A DNA stretch of 64,000 nt from Streptomyces sp. NRRL B-1347 (GTDB lineage Bacteria; Actinomycetota; Actinomycetes; Streptomycetales; Streptomycetaceae): the NCBI RefSeq assembly GCF_000720325.1, contig NZ_JOJM01000044.1, positions 3,719 to 67,718 of the forward strand, given 5' to 3'. Position numbers and translations under genes: made by a program. Numbering within the stretch: position 1 is the first letter of the stretch; the number at the start of each line of letters is the position of its first letter. The notes under the pieces are model-generated. The model was not told the DNA's origin, ran no database searches, and was given only the letters and a program-made list of their open reading frames with translations. This document shows positions 56,701-64,000 of the stretch, one piece after another.

Positions 56701-57294
56701 CTCGTCGTCGGAGAGCAGACCACGGCTGCGGCACGGCGCGTCGGGCGCGGCGGCCAGCTGCTCCCAGGCCGTCACGTAGTAGCCCGCGATGCGCTCGGCC
56801 GCCTCGGTGTCCAGGACGTCGGTGCGGTAGCGCAGCCGCAGCGTCGGCCCTTCCGCGCCGGTCCGCAGGGCGACGGTCAGGACGGCGTCGGAGCTGTGGT
56901 GCGGCTGGCCGGGGCCGAGGTCGAGGACGGTCTCGAAGGCGCCGTCGACGGCGGTCCCGGCGGCGCGTGCGGCCGTCGTCAGGAGCGTCCGCCAGCTTCC
57001 GTCGTCCAGGGTGAGCGTGCACGCCCTGACCGCTGCGGGTGCGGCACCGGAAGCGGGCGCCGGGGGGATGTACCCCGTCACGAAGGCCTGTTCGCCGCTC
57101 AGCGCGCCGAGCACCGCGGTGTGCGCGGCGAGCGCCGCCGCCTCCCAGGGCGCGGCGGAACGGCGGGCCAGGAGACGGACGCGAGCGGCAAGGCGCACGG
57201 GGATCGTCCGGGACAGCTCCGCGTGTCCGGGGCGGGCACTGGCCGGCGGCACCCAACGAGGTATCAGCCGCTGCGGTGCTCCAGTGATCGTCAT
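53791..57294 (-). CDS. NRPS: half C domain - A - PCP - SyrP/TauD-type Fe(II)/2OG oxygenase fusion
   Basis: The 1167-residue protein starts at ATG 57294 behind AGGAGA. Residues about 25-185 look like only the second half of a condensation domain, without the HHxxxDG part. The A domain (about 215-710) has TSGSTGEPKG (368-377), FDISLW (D413) and Lys703 in TSNGKTDK. The hand-read pocket code is D-I-W-Q-S-T-A-D-D-K; the paired Asp suggests a diamino acid such as Dap, which the downstream genes would supply. The PCP has Ser764 in GGTSL. After a Ser/Ala-rich linker (800-845) follows a SyrP-like oxygenase with His943-x-Glu945 and distal His1137 as the iron triad, so it may hydroxylate the tethered amino acid. 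With no working C domain, it must donate its residue to another protein, plausibly the NRPS at 59497. Confidence 0.9.
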   Translation of the reverse strand: MTITGAPQRLIPRWVPPASARPGHAELSRTIPVRLAARVRLLARRSAAPWEAAALAAHTAVLGALSGEQAFVTGYIPPAPASGAAPAAVRACTLTLDDGSWRTLLTTAARAAGTAVDGAFETVLDLGPGQPHHSSDAVLTVALRTGAEGPTLRLRYRTDVLDTEAAERIAGYYVTAWEQLAAAPDAPCRSRGLLSDDEVRRQLHDMAGPARELPDRRFHELFEEQAALRPDEIAAVHGSESHTYGELNAKANRIAHALLARDLGPEAVVAVVTGRHLDWQAAVIGIFKAGAAYLPVEPGLPAERMARMLERSGCRLALTEEGGSGQLVQAAPADLDVLTVAAALAEDRSEHNPGIQVAPGQLAYLYFTSGSTGEPKGAMCEHEGFVNHLYAKIDDLGIDEGQVVAQTAPQSFDISLWQLVAALVVGGRTLIVEQDAILDVDRFLETVERGGVTVLQIVPSYLEVLLSRLEDAPGRLSRLRCVSVTGEALKKELTVRWFARFPDIALVNAYGLTETSDDTNHAVLTAVPERDSVPLGPPVRNVTVYVVDDELRPVPLGAPGEIVFSGVCVGRGYVNDPVRTEQAFGMDPHRPGQRLYRSGDFGRWLPDGSLEFLGRRDAQIKIRGFRIEIGEIENQLLRLPGVRDGAVVVVDNTDGDRELVGFQTGSERPSEALLDGLAQSLPVYMVPRRVVRLDALPLTSNGKTDKRALRELAQELLAGAAQEAQDAPRTDEERRMAEAWAEVLRVPVERIGRESDFFALGGTSLSAIRLVVKAERAFTLRDVREHPTLTGLAALLGTADDRSATAAAPASEASSPSAAPADHRDEGSEHTMAPTQSPAADAPLDVVRTEGRPAVLDLGPDAPSDAVAWAAEHRARLHATVALHGALLVRGLGLRDAETVGRVSRELLHEVMTEREGFAARSVLADGVYSSSEWPAEQPMCMHHELSYAREVPGTLVFACLTAPSSGGVTAVADSQEVLEALPAGLVERFESEGWLLDRNYTDLTGIGLAAAFGTGDRAAVDAYCAARGIETRWAGDGGLRTRQRSAALLRHPVSGRRAWFNQVSFLSEWTLDAAIREYLKFEFGDDGLPFNTRYGSGAAIDEATVLAINEVYEKHTLREPWRAGDLMIVDNLRMAHSREPYEGSRQVAVVLGDPVALPAFPGPAQP

Positions 57295-57981
57295 CGCTCT
57301 CTCCTGTGGGGCCGGACGCCGAAGGGGAGGGGGGAACGGCGCATCGAAATCTGGCTGGCGGAAAGCAGCTTGACGCCCCGTGGAACGGCTACGAATGTCG
57401 GGCCTGTGCCCGATCCCCCTGAACTACTCGCAGCCGAAGACGGTCAAACGTTACCTCACCGGTCTATGCCGTCGGGAGGGTGTTCGGGAGGCCGTTCCGT
57501 ACCGCACCGAGTATGCCGCCGCGAGGGCCTTGAGGAGGGCGTTCACCCTTGTCCGACAGGGAACTGACGACCTGTCCGTTACGACTGGACGCGACACCCA
57601 ATGAATTTTGTCCAGATCGGGTCTTCGTGGCAGTGTCGTGGGCACGCGACGGATGACGTACGTCAACTGGACGCAGACACTCCGATGTTGCCGGGCAACA
57701 TCGGTGAGTAATGTCACAGGGGCTTGGATCGGCGCTGGTCGGCGGGCAGGATCTGCACGCGGTCGGCGCCAGGTGTCGAGACCGCGAAAACGGGCAAACG
57801 GGGGAAGACGTGATGGGTTTCAGCGATTCGGCGTGTACGGCGGCGGCAGCTGCCGGAAAGGGAGTCGCCGCGCAATGGGCTGTGTCCCGTTGAGCGAGGC
57901 GTCACATCGGGACGGCCGAACGAGCAGTGGCTGTCCCGGTACTTCCCGTACTTCCCAGGCTTATTGAAGAAACCGTGGCAC
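57295..57981. promoter_or_regulatory. Divergent control region of the NRPS cluster with a perfect palindrome
   Basis: This 0.69-kb gap separates the leftward A-PCP-oxygenase gene from the rightward thioesterase, MbtH and NRPS genes. It encodes nothing convincing. A perfect 11-bp palindrome, CCGATGTTGCC/GGCAACATCGG with a 1-nt centre, lies at 57682-57704. It is the best operator candidate in the cluster; the regulator is not in the window. Confidence 0.6.
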
Positions 57982-58797
57982 ATGCTTAGCGATATCGACG
58001 CCCCGGCCGCCCGCTGGTTCCGGCGGATCACCAAGTGGGACGGAAGCCCGCGGGCCCGCCTCATTTGCTTTCCCCATGCCGGCGGCACCGCGAGCTACTT
58101 TCGTGGCTGGTCCCGTCTCGTCCCTTCCGACATCGAAGTGCTGGCGGTCCGTTACCCCGGCAGGGAAGACCGCTTCGTGGACCCCTTCGCGGAGTCCATG
58201 GAGGAGCTGGCCGACGACGTGTCGGCCGCCGTTCAGCCGTTGCTCGACAGGCCGGTGGCGTTCTTCGGGCACAGCATGGGGGCCTCCGTCGCCTACGAGG
58301 TCGCGGCGCGGCTGAGCGCGAAGGCGCGACCGCACGCGGGGCGCGCCCCGTTCCACGGCCCCGCACCCGTGGCGCTGTTCCTCTCCGGACGCGCGGGCCC
58401 CGGGCACGAGCGCATGCGGAACCTGGGCAAAGCCGACGACCGGGAACTGATCGACGCGGTCATCGGCATGGGCGGCACGGAAGCGCACGCCTTCAACGAT
58501 CCGGAACTCCGTGACCTGGTCCTTCCCGTCATCCGCTCGGACTTCCGGCTGGTGGAGCGCTACGGCAGGACGAGCCCCGGCAGCCGCGCCCTGAGCACCC
58601 CGGTCTTCGCCTACTACGGCGACCACGACGCTCACCTCGACCCGCGGGCGATCGAGGCGTGGTCGGCCGTGACGAGCGGTCCGTTCACCGTGCGGAGCTT
58701 CGACGGCGGCCACTTCTACCTGGCGCGGCACGCCGAGGAGCTCGTCGGCGACGTCGTCGGCCGCCTACGCCCCCACCTGGGCAGACCGGCGCGCTGA
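57982..58797 (+). CDS. Type II thioesterase of the NRPS cluster
   Basis: The 271-residue editing thioesterase has RLICFPHAGGTASYF, RYPGREDRF, nucleophile Ser in GHSMG near residue 95, and the catalytic His in GGHFYLARH. It would clear misprimed carrier domains of the NRPS proteins. ATG 57982 was chosen over an in-frame TTG at 57964; neither has a clear RBS. It is distinct from the type II thioesterase at 17150 on the PKS side: they share family motifs but differ widely in sequence. It is first of the rightward NRPS genes. Confidence 0.93.
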   Translation: MLSDIDAPAARWFRRITKWDGSPRARLICFPHAGGTASYFRGWSRLVPSDIEVLAVRYPGREDRFVDPFAESMEELADDVSAAVQPLLDRPVAFFGHSMGASVAYEVAARLSAKARPHAGRAPFHGPAPVALFLSGRAGPGHERMRNLGKADDRELIDAVIGMGGTEAHAFNDPELRDLVLPVIRSDFRLVERYGRTSPGSRALSTPVFAYYGDHDAHLDPRAIEAWSAVTSGPFTVRSFDGGHFYLARHAEELVGDVVGRLRPHLGRPAR

Positions 58798-58960
58798 CCC
58801 GCTGCCGTGCGCCGTCTCGCGCGACCGTACGGCACCCCTGCGCCTCCCCCCACCGCGGTGTCGGTGCGGCCCGCTGGCGAATGCGCCTCGCGCCATTGCC
58901 CTGCCGTAGCCGGTACGCGGGCGATTCGGATGGCCGGATCGCCAACACACCATGAATCGC

Positions 58961-59050
58961 GCACAAGATCCCGCACAGAATCCCGCACAGATCCCGTACA
59001 AGATCCCACTCAACATCTGACTCAAGATCTGATTCAAGATCGCAGGCAAG
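58961..59050 (+). repeat. Seven tandem 12-nt repeats in the mbtH leader
   Basis: Units of the type GCACAAGATCCC run head to tail: GCACAAGATCCC, GCACAGAATCCC, GCACAGATCCC (11 nt), GTACAAGATCCC, ACTCAACATCTG, ACTCAAGATCTG, ATTCAAGATCGC, then a partial AGGCAAG before the RBS. The core (C)AAGATC is the most constant part. They lie in the 264-nt gap between the thioesterase and mbtH. They are in frame with mbtH but outside it if the RBS-preceded ATG is used. Confidence 0.85.
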
Positions 59051-59061
59051 AGGAGAAACCG

Positions 59062-59289
59062 ATGAGCAACCCGTTCGAAGACGCCGACGGTACGTACGTC
59101 GTTCTCGTCAACGACGAGGGCCAGCACTCGCTCTGGCCCACCTTCGCCGACATCCCCGCCGGCTGGACCAAGGTGTTCGGTGAGGCCGGACGTACCGAGT
59201 GTCTCGAATTCGTCGAGCAGTCCTGGACGGACATGCGCCCGGCAAGCCTGATCTCCGCCATGGAAGCCGGAGTTGACGCCAAGGGCTGA
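59062..59289 (+). CDS. MbtH-like protein
   Basis: MbtH-like proteins bind NRPS adenylation domains and are often needed for their folding or activity. The 75-residue protein has the full signature: [20 protein letters not shown], then [12 protein letters not shown], and the conserved WTDMRP near the end. ATG 59062 follows AGGAG by 7 nt, and the length is normal for the family. It lies between the type II thioesterase and the multimodular NRPS and most likely partners the A domains of that protein and of the divergent A-PCP-oxygenase. Confidence 0.97.
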   Translation: MSNPFEDADGTYVVLVNDEGQHSLWPTFADIPAGWTKVFGEAGRTECLEFVEQSWTDMRPASLISAMEAGVDAKG

Positions 59290-59496
59290 CCCCGTCAGTC
59301 CTTTCGAAACTTCCCGGGTGCCGGTTTCCGATTCCCCGGCAACCCGTCTTCTCGTGACCGTCGGCGTCCAGGAGCGGCCGGCCCGCATACAGGGCCGCGC
59401 CGGCTTCCGGCGTGTCACAGGAATGCCCGGACGGCGGCACGTGGACTGCCTGCCGCCCGCAGAACTCTTTGAATAGATCAATTAAGGGGTATTGGT

Positions 59497-62400
59497 GTGT
59501 CTGAGCAGGACGGCGTCTTCCACGAGTTGATGGCTGCGCAGCTGGGAATCTGGACTGCTCAACATCTGCACCCCGACAACCCCATTTACAACGTCGGCGA
59601 ATACATGGAGATCAACGGCGAACTGGACGTCGATCTCTTCGAGCGGGCCCTGCGCTCCGCCCTGCGCGAAGCGGAGGCCGTCCACACCCGCTTCGTCGGC
59701 GACGGCGAATCCATCCGGCAGCACGTCAAGGTGTCGGACGACTGGCCCTTCCACAAGATCGACCTCAGCGGCGAGCCCGACCCGCGGGCCCGCGCCGAGG
59801 AGTGGATGCGGACGGACATGCGCCGCCCGGTCGACATGCGCACCGGCGCCCTGTTCACCCAGGCGATGCTCCGGCTCGGCCCGAACCACGTGTACTGGTA
59901 CCAGCGGTGCCACCACATCCTCGGCGACGGCTTCTCCGGACCTCTGGTCAACAACCGCATCGCACAGATCTACGCGGCCCTCAGCGAGGGCAACGCCTAC
60001 GACGAGGGCGCCCTCGCGCCCTTCTCGAACCTGCTCGACGCCGACCGCGCCTACCGCTCGTCGGAGGAGCAGGCGAAGGACCGCGCGTACTGGGGCGAGA
60101 TCTTCGCCGACCTGCCCACCCCCGTCAGCCTCAGCGGTCAACTCGCCTCCGGCACCCCGCACCACCTGATCCGCGGCACGGCCGCGGTGCGCCCCGAGGA
60201 CGCCGCGGACCTGCGCGCCACGGCACGTTCCCTGCGCACCAGCATCTCCGGCATGGCGATCGCGGCCGCCGCGGTGTACCTGAACCGGGCCACGGGAGCC
60301 GAGGACGTCGTCGTCGCCCTCCCCGTGTTCGGCCGGTTCGGCAGCGCGCAGCGCCAGACCCCCGGCATGGCGACCAACCTGCTGCCGATCAGGCTGACGG
60401 TCCGTTCCTCGATGACCGTCGAGGAGCTCGTACGTCAGGTATCCGTCCAGGTGCGCGGCGCCCTGCGCCACCAGAAGTACCGCTACGAGGACATGCTCAG
60501 GGACCTGAGGCTCATCGGCCGCGGGAACCTCGCCAGCATGGTCGTCAACGTCGTTCCCTACGCCTACGACTTCTCCTTCGGCGACTGCGAGGTCCGCGCC
60601 CACGCGCTGAGCAGCGGCCACTTCAACGACGTGGCGTTCTGCGTCTACGACAGGTACGCGGACGGCCGCATCGAGATCGCCACGGACGCCAACCCCGAGC
60701 TGTACTCGCAGGACGACAACCAGCGGCACACGGATCGCCTCCACAACGTCCTGACCTGGCTCGCCACGGCCGCCCCGGAGGACCGCGTCGGACACGTCGA
60801 GATCCTCGACGAGACCGAGCGCCGACAGGTCCTCCAGGACTGGAACGACACGGACCGGCCCGTCCCCGCGACCACGCTGACCGCGCTCCTGGAGGAGCAG
60901 GCGGCGCGGACCCCCGACGCCCCCGCCGTCTCCTCCCAGGGCGTGGAGCGCTCGTACGCGCAGCTGCACGCGAGCGCGAACCGGCTGGCCCGGCTGCTGA
61001 TCTCCCGCGGCGTGGGCCCGGAGTCCCTGGTCGCCGTGTCCATGGAACGCTCCGTTGACCTGGTGGTGGCGCTCCTCGCGGTCCTCAAGGCCGGCGGCGC
61101 GTACGTGCCGGTCGACCCGGAGTACCCGGCCGACCGCATCGCCTACATGCTGGAAGACGCGCGGCCCGTCCTCGTCCTCACCAGCGAGACGGTTGCCGCG
61201 TCCCTGCCGGAGGTGGCGGGCCTGGAGCACGTCGTCGTCGACGGGCCGCACGTCACGGCCGCGCTGAACGACCTCGACAGCGCCGCCCTGACCGCGTCCG
61301 AGCGGCGCGGACCGCAGCTGCCGGCCCACCCCGCGTACGTCATCTACACCTCGGGTTCGACGGGGCGCCCCAAGGGCGTGCTGATCACACACCAGAACCT
61401 CGTCAACTACGTGACCCGATGCACGGAGGCGTACCCCGACCTCCACGGGACCACCCTGCTGCACGCGTCCATCTCCTTCGACGCCGGTGTGACCGCGCTG
61501 TACGGCGCCCTGACGTGCGGCGGCCGCGTGATCGTCGCGCCCATGGACGAACACCTGCCCGCCACGCTGCGCGCCCAGGAACTGGCCTTCCTGAAGGCCA
61601 CGCCGAGCCACCTCGCGTACATGGACGGATTCGACGAGAGCTGCGCCCCGACGGGACAGCTCATGGTCGGCGGCGAGGCCGTCGGCGGTACCCAGATCCG
61701 CGAATGGCGCCGCCGCCACCCGTCCGTGGCGGTCGTCAACCACTACGGTCCCACCGAGGTGACCGTCGGCTGCACCGACTACGTGGTCACCGCCCAGGAG
61801 GACGCCGAGACCGGCACGCTGCCCATCGGCCGCCCCATGTGGAACACGCGCGTCTACGTGCTGGACGCGGCCCTGCGGCCCGTCCCCGCGGGCGTCCCGG
61901 GTGAGCTGTACCTGGCGGGCGACCAGCTCGCGCGCGGATACCTGGGCCGACCCGGCCTCTCGGCCGAGCGCTTCATCGCCTGCCCGTTCGGGTCCGCCGG
62001 TGAGCGCATGTACCGCACCGGTGACGTGGTGCGCTGGCGCGCGGACGGCAACCTGGAGTTCCTCGGCCGCGCCGACGACCAGGTCAAGATCCGTGGATAT
62101 CGCATCGAGCTGGGCGAGATCGAGGCGGCCCTGGAGTCGCACGCGGATGTCGCGCAGGCCGCGGTACTGGCGCGCGAGGACGTGCCGGGGGACAAGCGCC
62201 TTGTCGCGTACGTCGTCCCGACGGCTTCCGGCGACACGGCGGACACGGCGGACACAGTGGACGTGGCGGACACGGTGGACGTGGCGGCGCTGCGGGCCCA
62301 CGTGGGCCGGGTGCTGCCCGAGCACATGGTCCCGTCGGCGACGGTCGTCCTGGAAGCGCTGCCCCTGACGGTGAACGGCAAGCTGGACCGTCGCGCGCTG

Positions 62401-62813
62401 CCCGCGCCGGAGTACACGGCCGCCGGTGGTGGCCGTGCTCCCGCCTCGCTCCAGGAGGAGATCCTGTGCGCGGTGTTCGCCGAGGTGCTCGGCGTTCCCA
62501 GCGTGGGTGTCGACGACAACTTCTTCGAGCTGGGCGGCCACTCCCTCCTCGCCGTCTCGCTGATCGAGCGACTGCGTGAGAGGGGCGTGTCCGTGAGCGT
62601 GCGCGATCTGTTCGCAGCTCCGACCCCCGCCGGTCTGGCCGCCGCCTCGGCGGGCACGGGCGCCGTCACGGTGCCGGAGAACCTGATTCCGGCGGGCGCC
62701 GAGGCGATCTCGCCGGAGATGCTGCCGCTGGTGGAGCTGTCGGCGCAGGAGATCGAGCGTATCTCGGCCCGGGTCGAGGGCGGTGCGGCGAACATCGCCG
62801 ACATCTACCCCAG
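59497..62813 (+). CDS. NRPS, first module C-A-PCP (5' part of a gene broken near 62812)
   Basis: GTG 59497 follows AAGGGG by 7 nt. Residues 1-430 are a condensation domain of the EntF-like type ([10 protein letters not shown] start, [12 protein letters not shown]) with HHILGDG at 139-145. The A domain (about 460-985) has [11 protein letters not shown] at 617 and FDAG with D662. The pocket code read by hand is D-A-T-K-M-G-H-V-G-K, close to known Asp/Asn codes (DLTKxGHxGK), so Asp is the best guess. The PCP has Ser1016 in GGHSL. The next C domain begins ([19 protein letters not shown]) but the frame then breaks. The open frame continues to 63168 without meaning. The first C domain could accept the Dap-type residue from the A-PCP-oxygenase protein. 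Confidence 0.92.
62233..62286 (+). repeat. Six 9-nt repeats inside the A domain
   Basis: GACACGGCG-like units (GACACGGCG, GACACGGCG, GACACAGTG, GACGTGGCG, GACACGGTG, GACGTGGCG) encode an Asp-Thr/Val-Ala/Val loop between [10 protein letters not shown] and [15 protein letters not shown] in the small lobe of the A domain. They stay in frame. Confidence 0.85.
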
Positions 62814-64000
62814 GCAACCATCCCTGTCGAGGAAGTCCAGCTCCACCCGCAGTCGGACACCGACGCGGTGCAGCAGCTCCTCGACGTGTGCAGCCCCTCC
62901 ATGGACATCCGGCAGGCTCCGCTGCTCCGGGGCACTCTCGCGGCCGAGCCCGGCAGCGACCGCTGGCTGCTCGCCCTCCAGGCCCATCACCTGGTCCGCG
63001 ACCACACCACCCTCGAAGTCCTGCTGGGCGAGGTGCGTGCGCTGCTCGGCGGCGACGCGGAGTCTCTGCCCGTGCCGGTTCCGTTCCGGGAGTTCGTGGC
63101 GCAGGCGCGGCTCGGTGTTTCGCGTGCGGAGCACGAGCGGTTCTTCGGTGAGCTGCTCGGTGGTGTGAGTGAGGCGACGGCGCCGTTCGGGTTGCTGGAC
63201 GTGCACGGTGACGGTTCGGATGTCGCCGAGGCGACGGCGCCGTTGGACGCGGGTCTCGCTGTGCGGCTGCGGGAGCAGGCGCGGCGTCTGGGCGTCAGCC
63301 CCGCCACGCTGTTCCACCTGGTGTGGGCCCGGGTCGCTGCGGTGACGTCGGGTCGTGATGACGTGGTGTTCGGCAGTGTGCTGTTCGGTCGTATGCAGGC
63401 GGGCGCCGGTGCGGATCGGACGCCGGGTCTGTTCATCAACACGCTGCCGGTACGTGTGCCCACCGGGCGGGTGTCGGTGGTTGAGGCCGTGCGGGGGATG
63501 CAGAAGCAGCTCGCCGACCTCCTGGTCCATGAACACGCTTCGCTGGGCCTTGCCCAGCAGGCCTGCGACCTGCCCGCCGAGACCCCACTGTTCACCTCCC
63601 TGCTCAACTACCGTCACAGCGCCGGCGCACCGGGCGACGAGCCGAGCATCGACCTGGACGGGGTCGAGCTGCTGTCGGCTCGCGAGCGGACGAACTACCC
63701 CGTGACGGTGTCGGTCGACGACACGGGCGACGGCTTCGGCCTGACGGTTCAGACGGCTGCTCCGATTGATGCCGAGTCGGTGTGCGGCCTGCTGGGTGCT
63801 GCGGCCGAGGGCATCGTCGCGGCGCTGGAGGCCGAGTCCGAGGATCTGCTTCTGGGCCGTGTGCCGGTTCTGGGTGCGGCGGAGCAGGACCGTTTGGTGG
63901 GGGAGTGGAGTGGTGTTTCCCGTCCGGTGGTGGAGGCGTCGCTGACGGAGCTGTTCGCGGCTCAGGTGGGTCGTACGCCTGATGCGGTTGCGGTTACGTT
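62811..64000 (+). CDS. NRPS continuation in another frame: N-truncated C domain and start of the next A domain (partial)
   Basis: From 62811 the coding frame reads [20 protein letters not shown], then [20 protein letters not shown] (HHxxxD), [26 protein letters not shown] and TSLLNYRH, a clear condensation domain. It ends in [16 protein letters not shown], the start of an adenylation domain cut by the window end. The front of the C domain, normally PLAPLQEGIFFHH to about PVQVVWR, is missing: about 65-75 codons are absent between IYP of the previous feature and QATIPVEE. The frame also differs (phase 0 versus 1). The IADIYP start suggests a DCL-like C domain although no epimerase precedes it. 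It is either a deletion that inactivates the synthetase or an assembly collapse between similar modules. Confidence 0.85.

Noticed and set aside
58961..59050. CRISPR or IS end repeats upstream of mbtH
   Set aside because: The 12-nt units are contiguous with no spacers and no transposase nearby; recorded as a tandem repeat instead.
59482..62817. A 1111-codon minus-strand frame opposite the NRPS
   Set aside because: Same kind of shadow; composition is Val/Arg/Gly/His-rich with no domain, and the plus strand is unmistakably NRPS.
62814..63168. Continuation of the first NRPS frame beyond the break (Ser/Arg-rich tail)
   Set aside because: It shows out-of-frame composition, while the other frame there reads as a perfect condensation domain.
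1..64000. tRNA, rRNA, riboswitch or attachment sites
   Set aside because: No cloverleaf-like sequence, rRNA stretch or integrase gene was recognised in the gaps; a tRNAscan and Rfam run would be needed to exclude short RNAs.

Overview
The window is high-GC actinobacterial DNA, almost certainly from a Streptomyces chromosome. The evidence is strong G/C bias at third codon positions, frequent GTG starts, ATGA translational overlaps, modular PKS and NRPS genes, and typical Streptomyces gene pairs (xylose genes with a ROK repressor, a SWIM protein with a SNF2 helicase). Two biosynthetic clusters cut by the window edges flank about 30 kb of ordinary chromosomal genes. Domain and family assignments were read by eye from the translations; nothing was searched.

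1-19.8 kb, PKS cluster edge. A truncated PKS gene ends in DH-KR-ACP-TE, so it is the release module. It is followed directly by an ACP-KS-AT-DH-ER-KR-ACP gene that looks like the loading and first extension module. Next come a free-standing acyl-AMP ligase and a coupled FabD-like acyltransferase, then a flavin L-amino-acid 2-monooxygenase. Together they look like a set that makes and loads an amino-acid-derived (amino- or guanidino-alkanoyl) starter. Also present are an Sfp-type phosphopantetheinyl transferase, a type II thioesterase and a PAS-LuxR regulator of the PimM type known from polyene clusters. Among them lie decayed pieces: an internally deleted metallophosphoesterase, a LuxR HTH fragment and a ketosynthase fragment.

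19.8-24 kb, scar region. It has little coding, remnants of IS110-like and IS5-like transposases, a frameshifted HATPase tail and several inverted repeats. An intact BAHD-like acyltransferase also lies here.

24-51.5 kb, general chromosome. Genes are an aldehyde dehydrogenase with a GAF regulator, a Tat-exported amidase, the xylose genes (ROK repressor, xylulokinase, xylose isomerase), a proline-rich membrane protein, a secreted phytase/esterase-like protein and a SWIM/SNF2 pair. They are followed by a fatty acid desaturase, a frameshifted large helical-repeat gene, small hypotheticals, an MpaB-like oxygenase, a PadR regulator divergent from an alpha/beta hydrolase, a methyltransferase and an MFS exporter.

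51.5-64 kb, NRPS cluster edge. SbnA/SbnB homologues would make L-2,3-diaminopropionate (Dap). An unusual A-PCP protein fused to a SyrP/TauD-type Fe(II)/2-oxoglutarate oxygenase has acidic pocket residues consistent with a diamino acid. Divergent from it are a type II thioesterase, an MbtH protein and a multimodular NRPS whose first A domain reads as Asp-like. That NRPS has a sharp internal discontinuity near 62812, where about 70 residues of the second condensation domain are missing and the frame changes. This is either a real deletion or an assembly collapse. The likely product contains Dap (possibly hydroxylated) and Asp.
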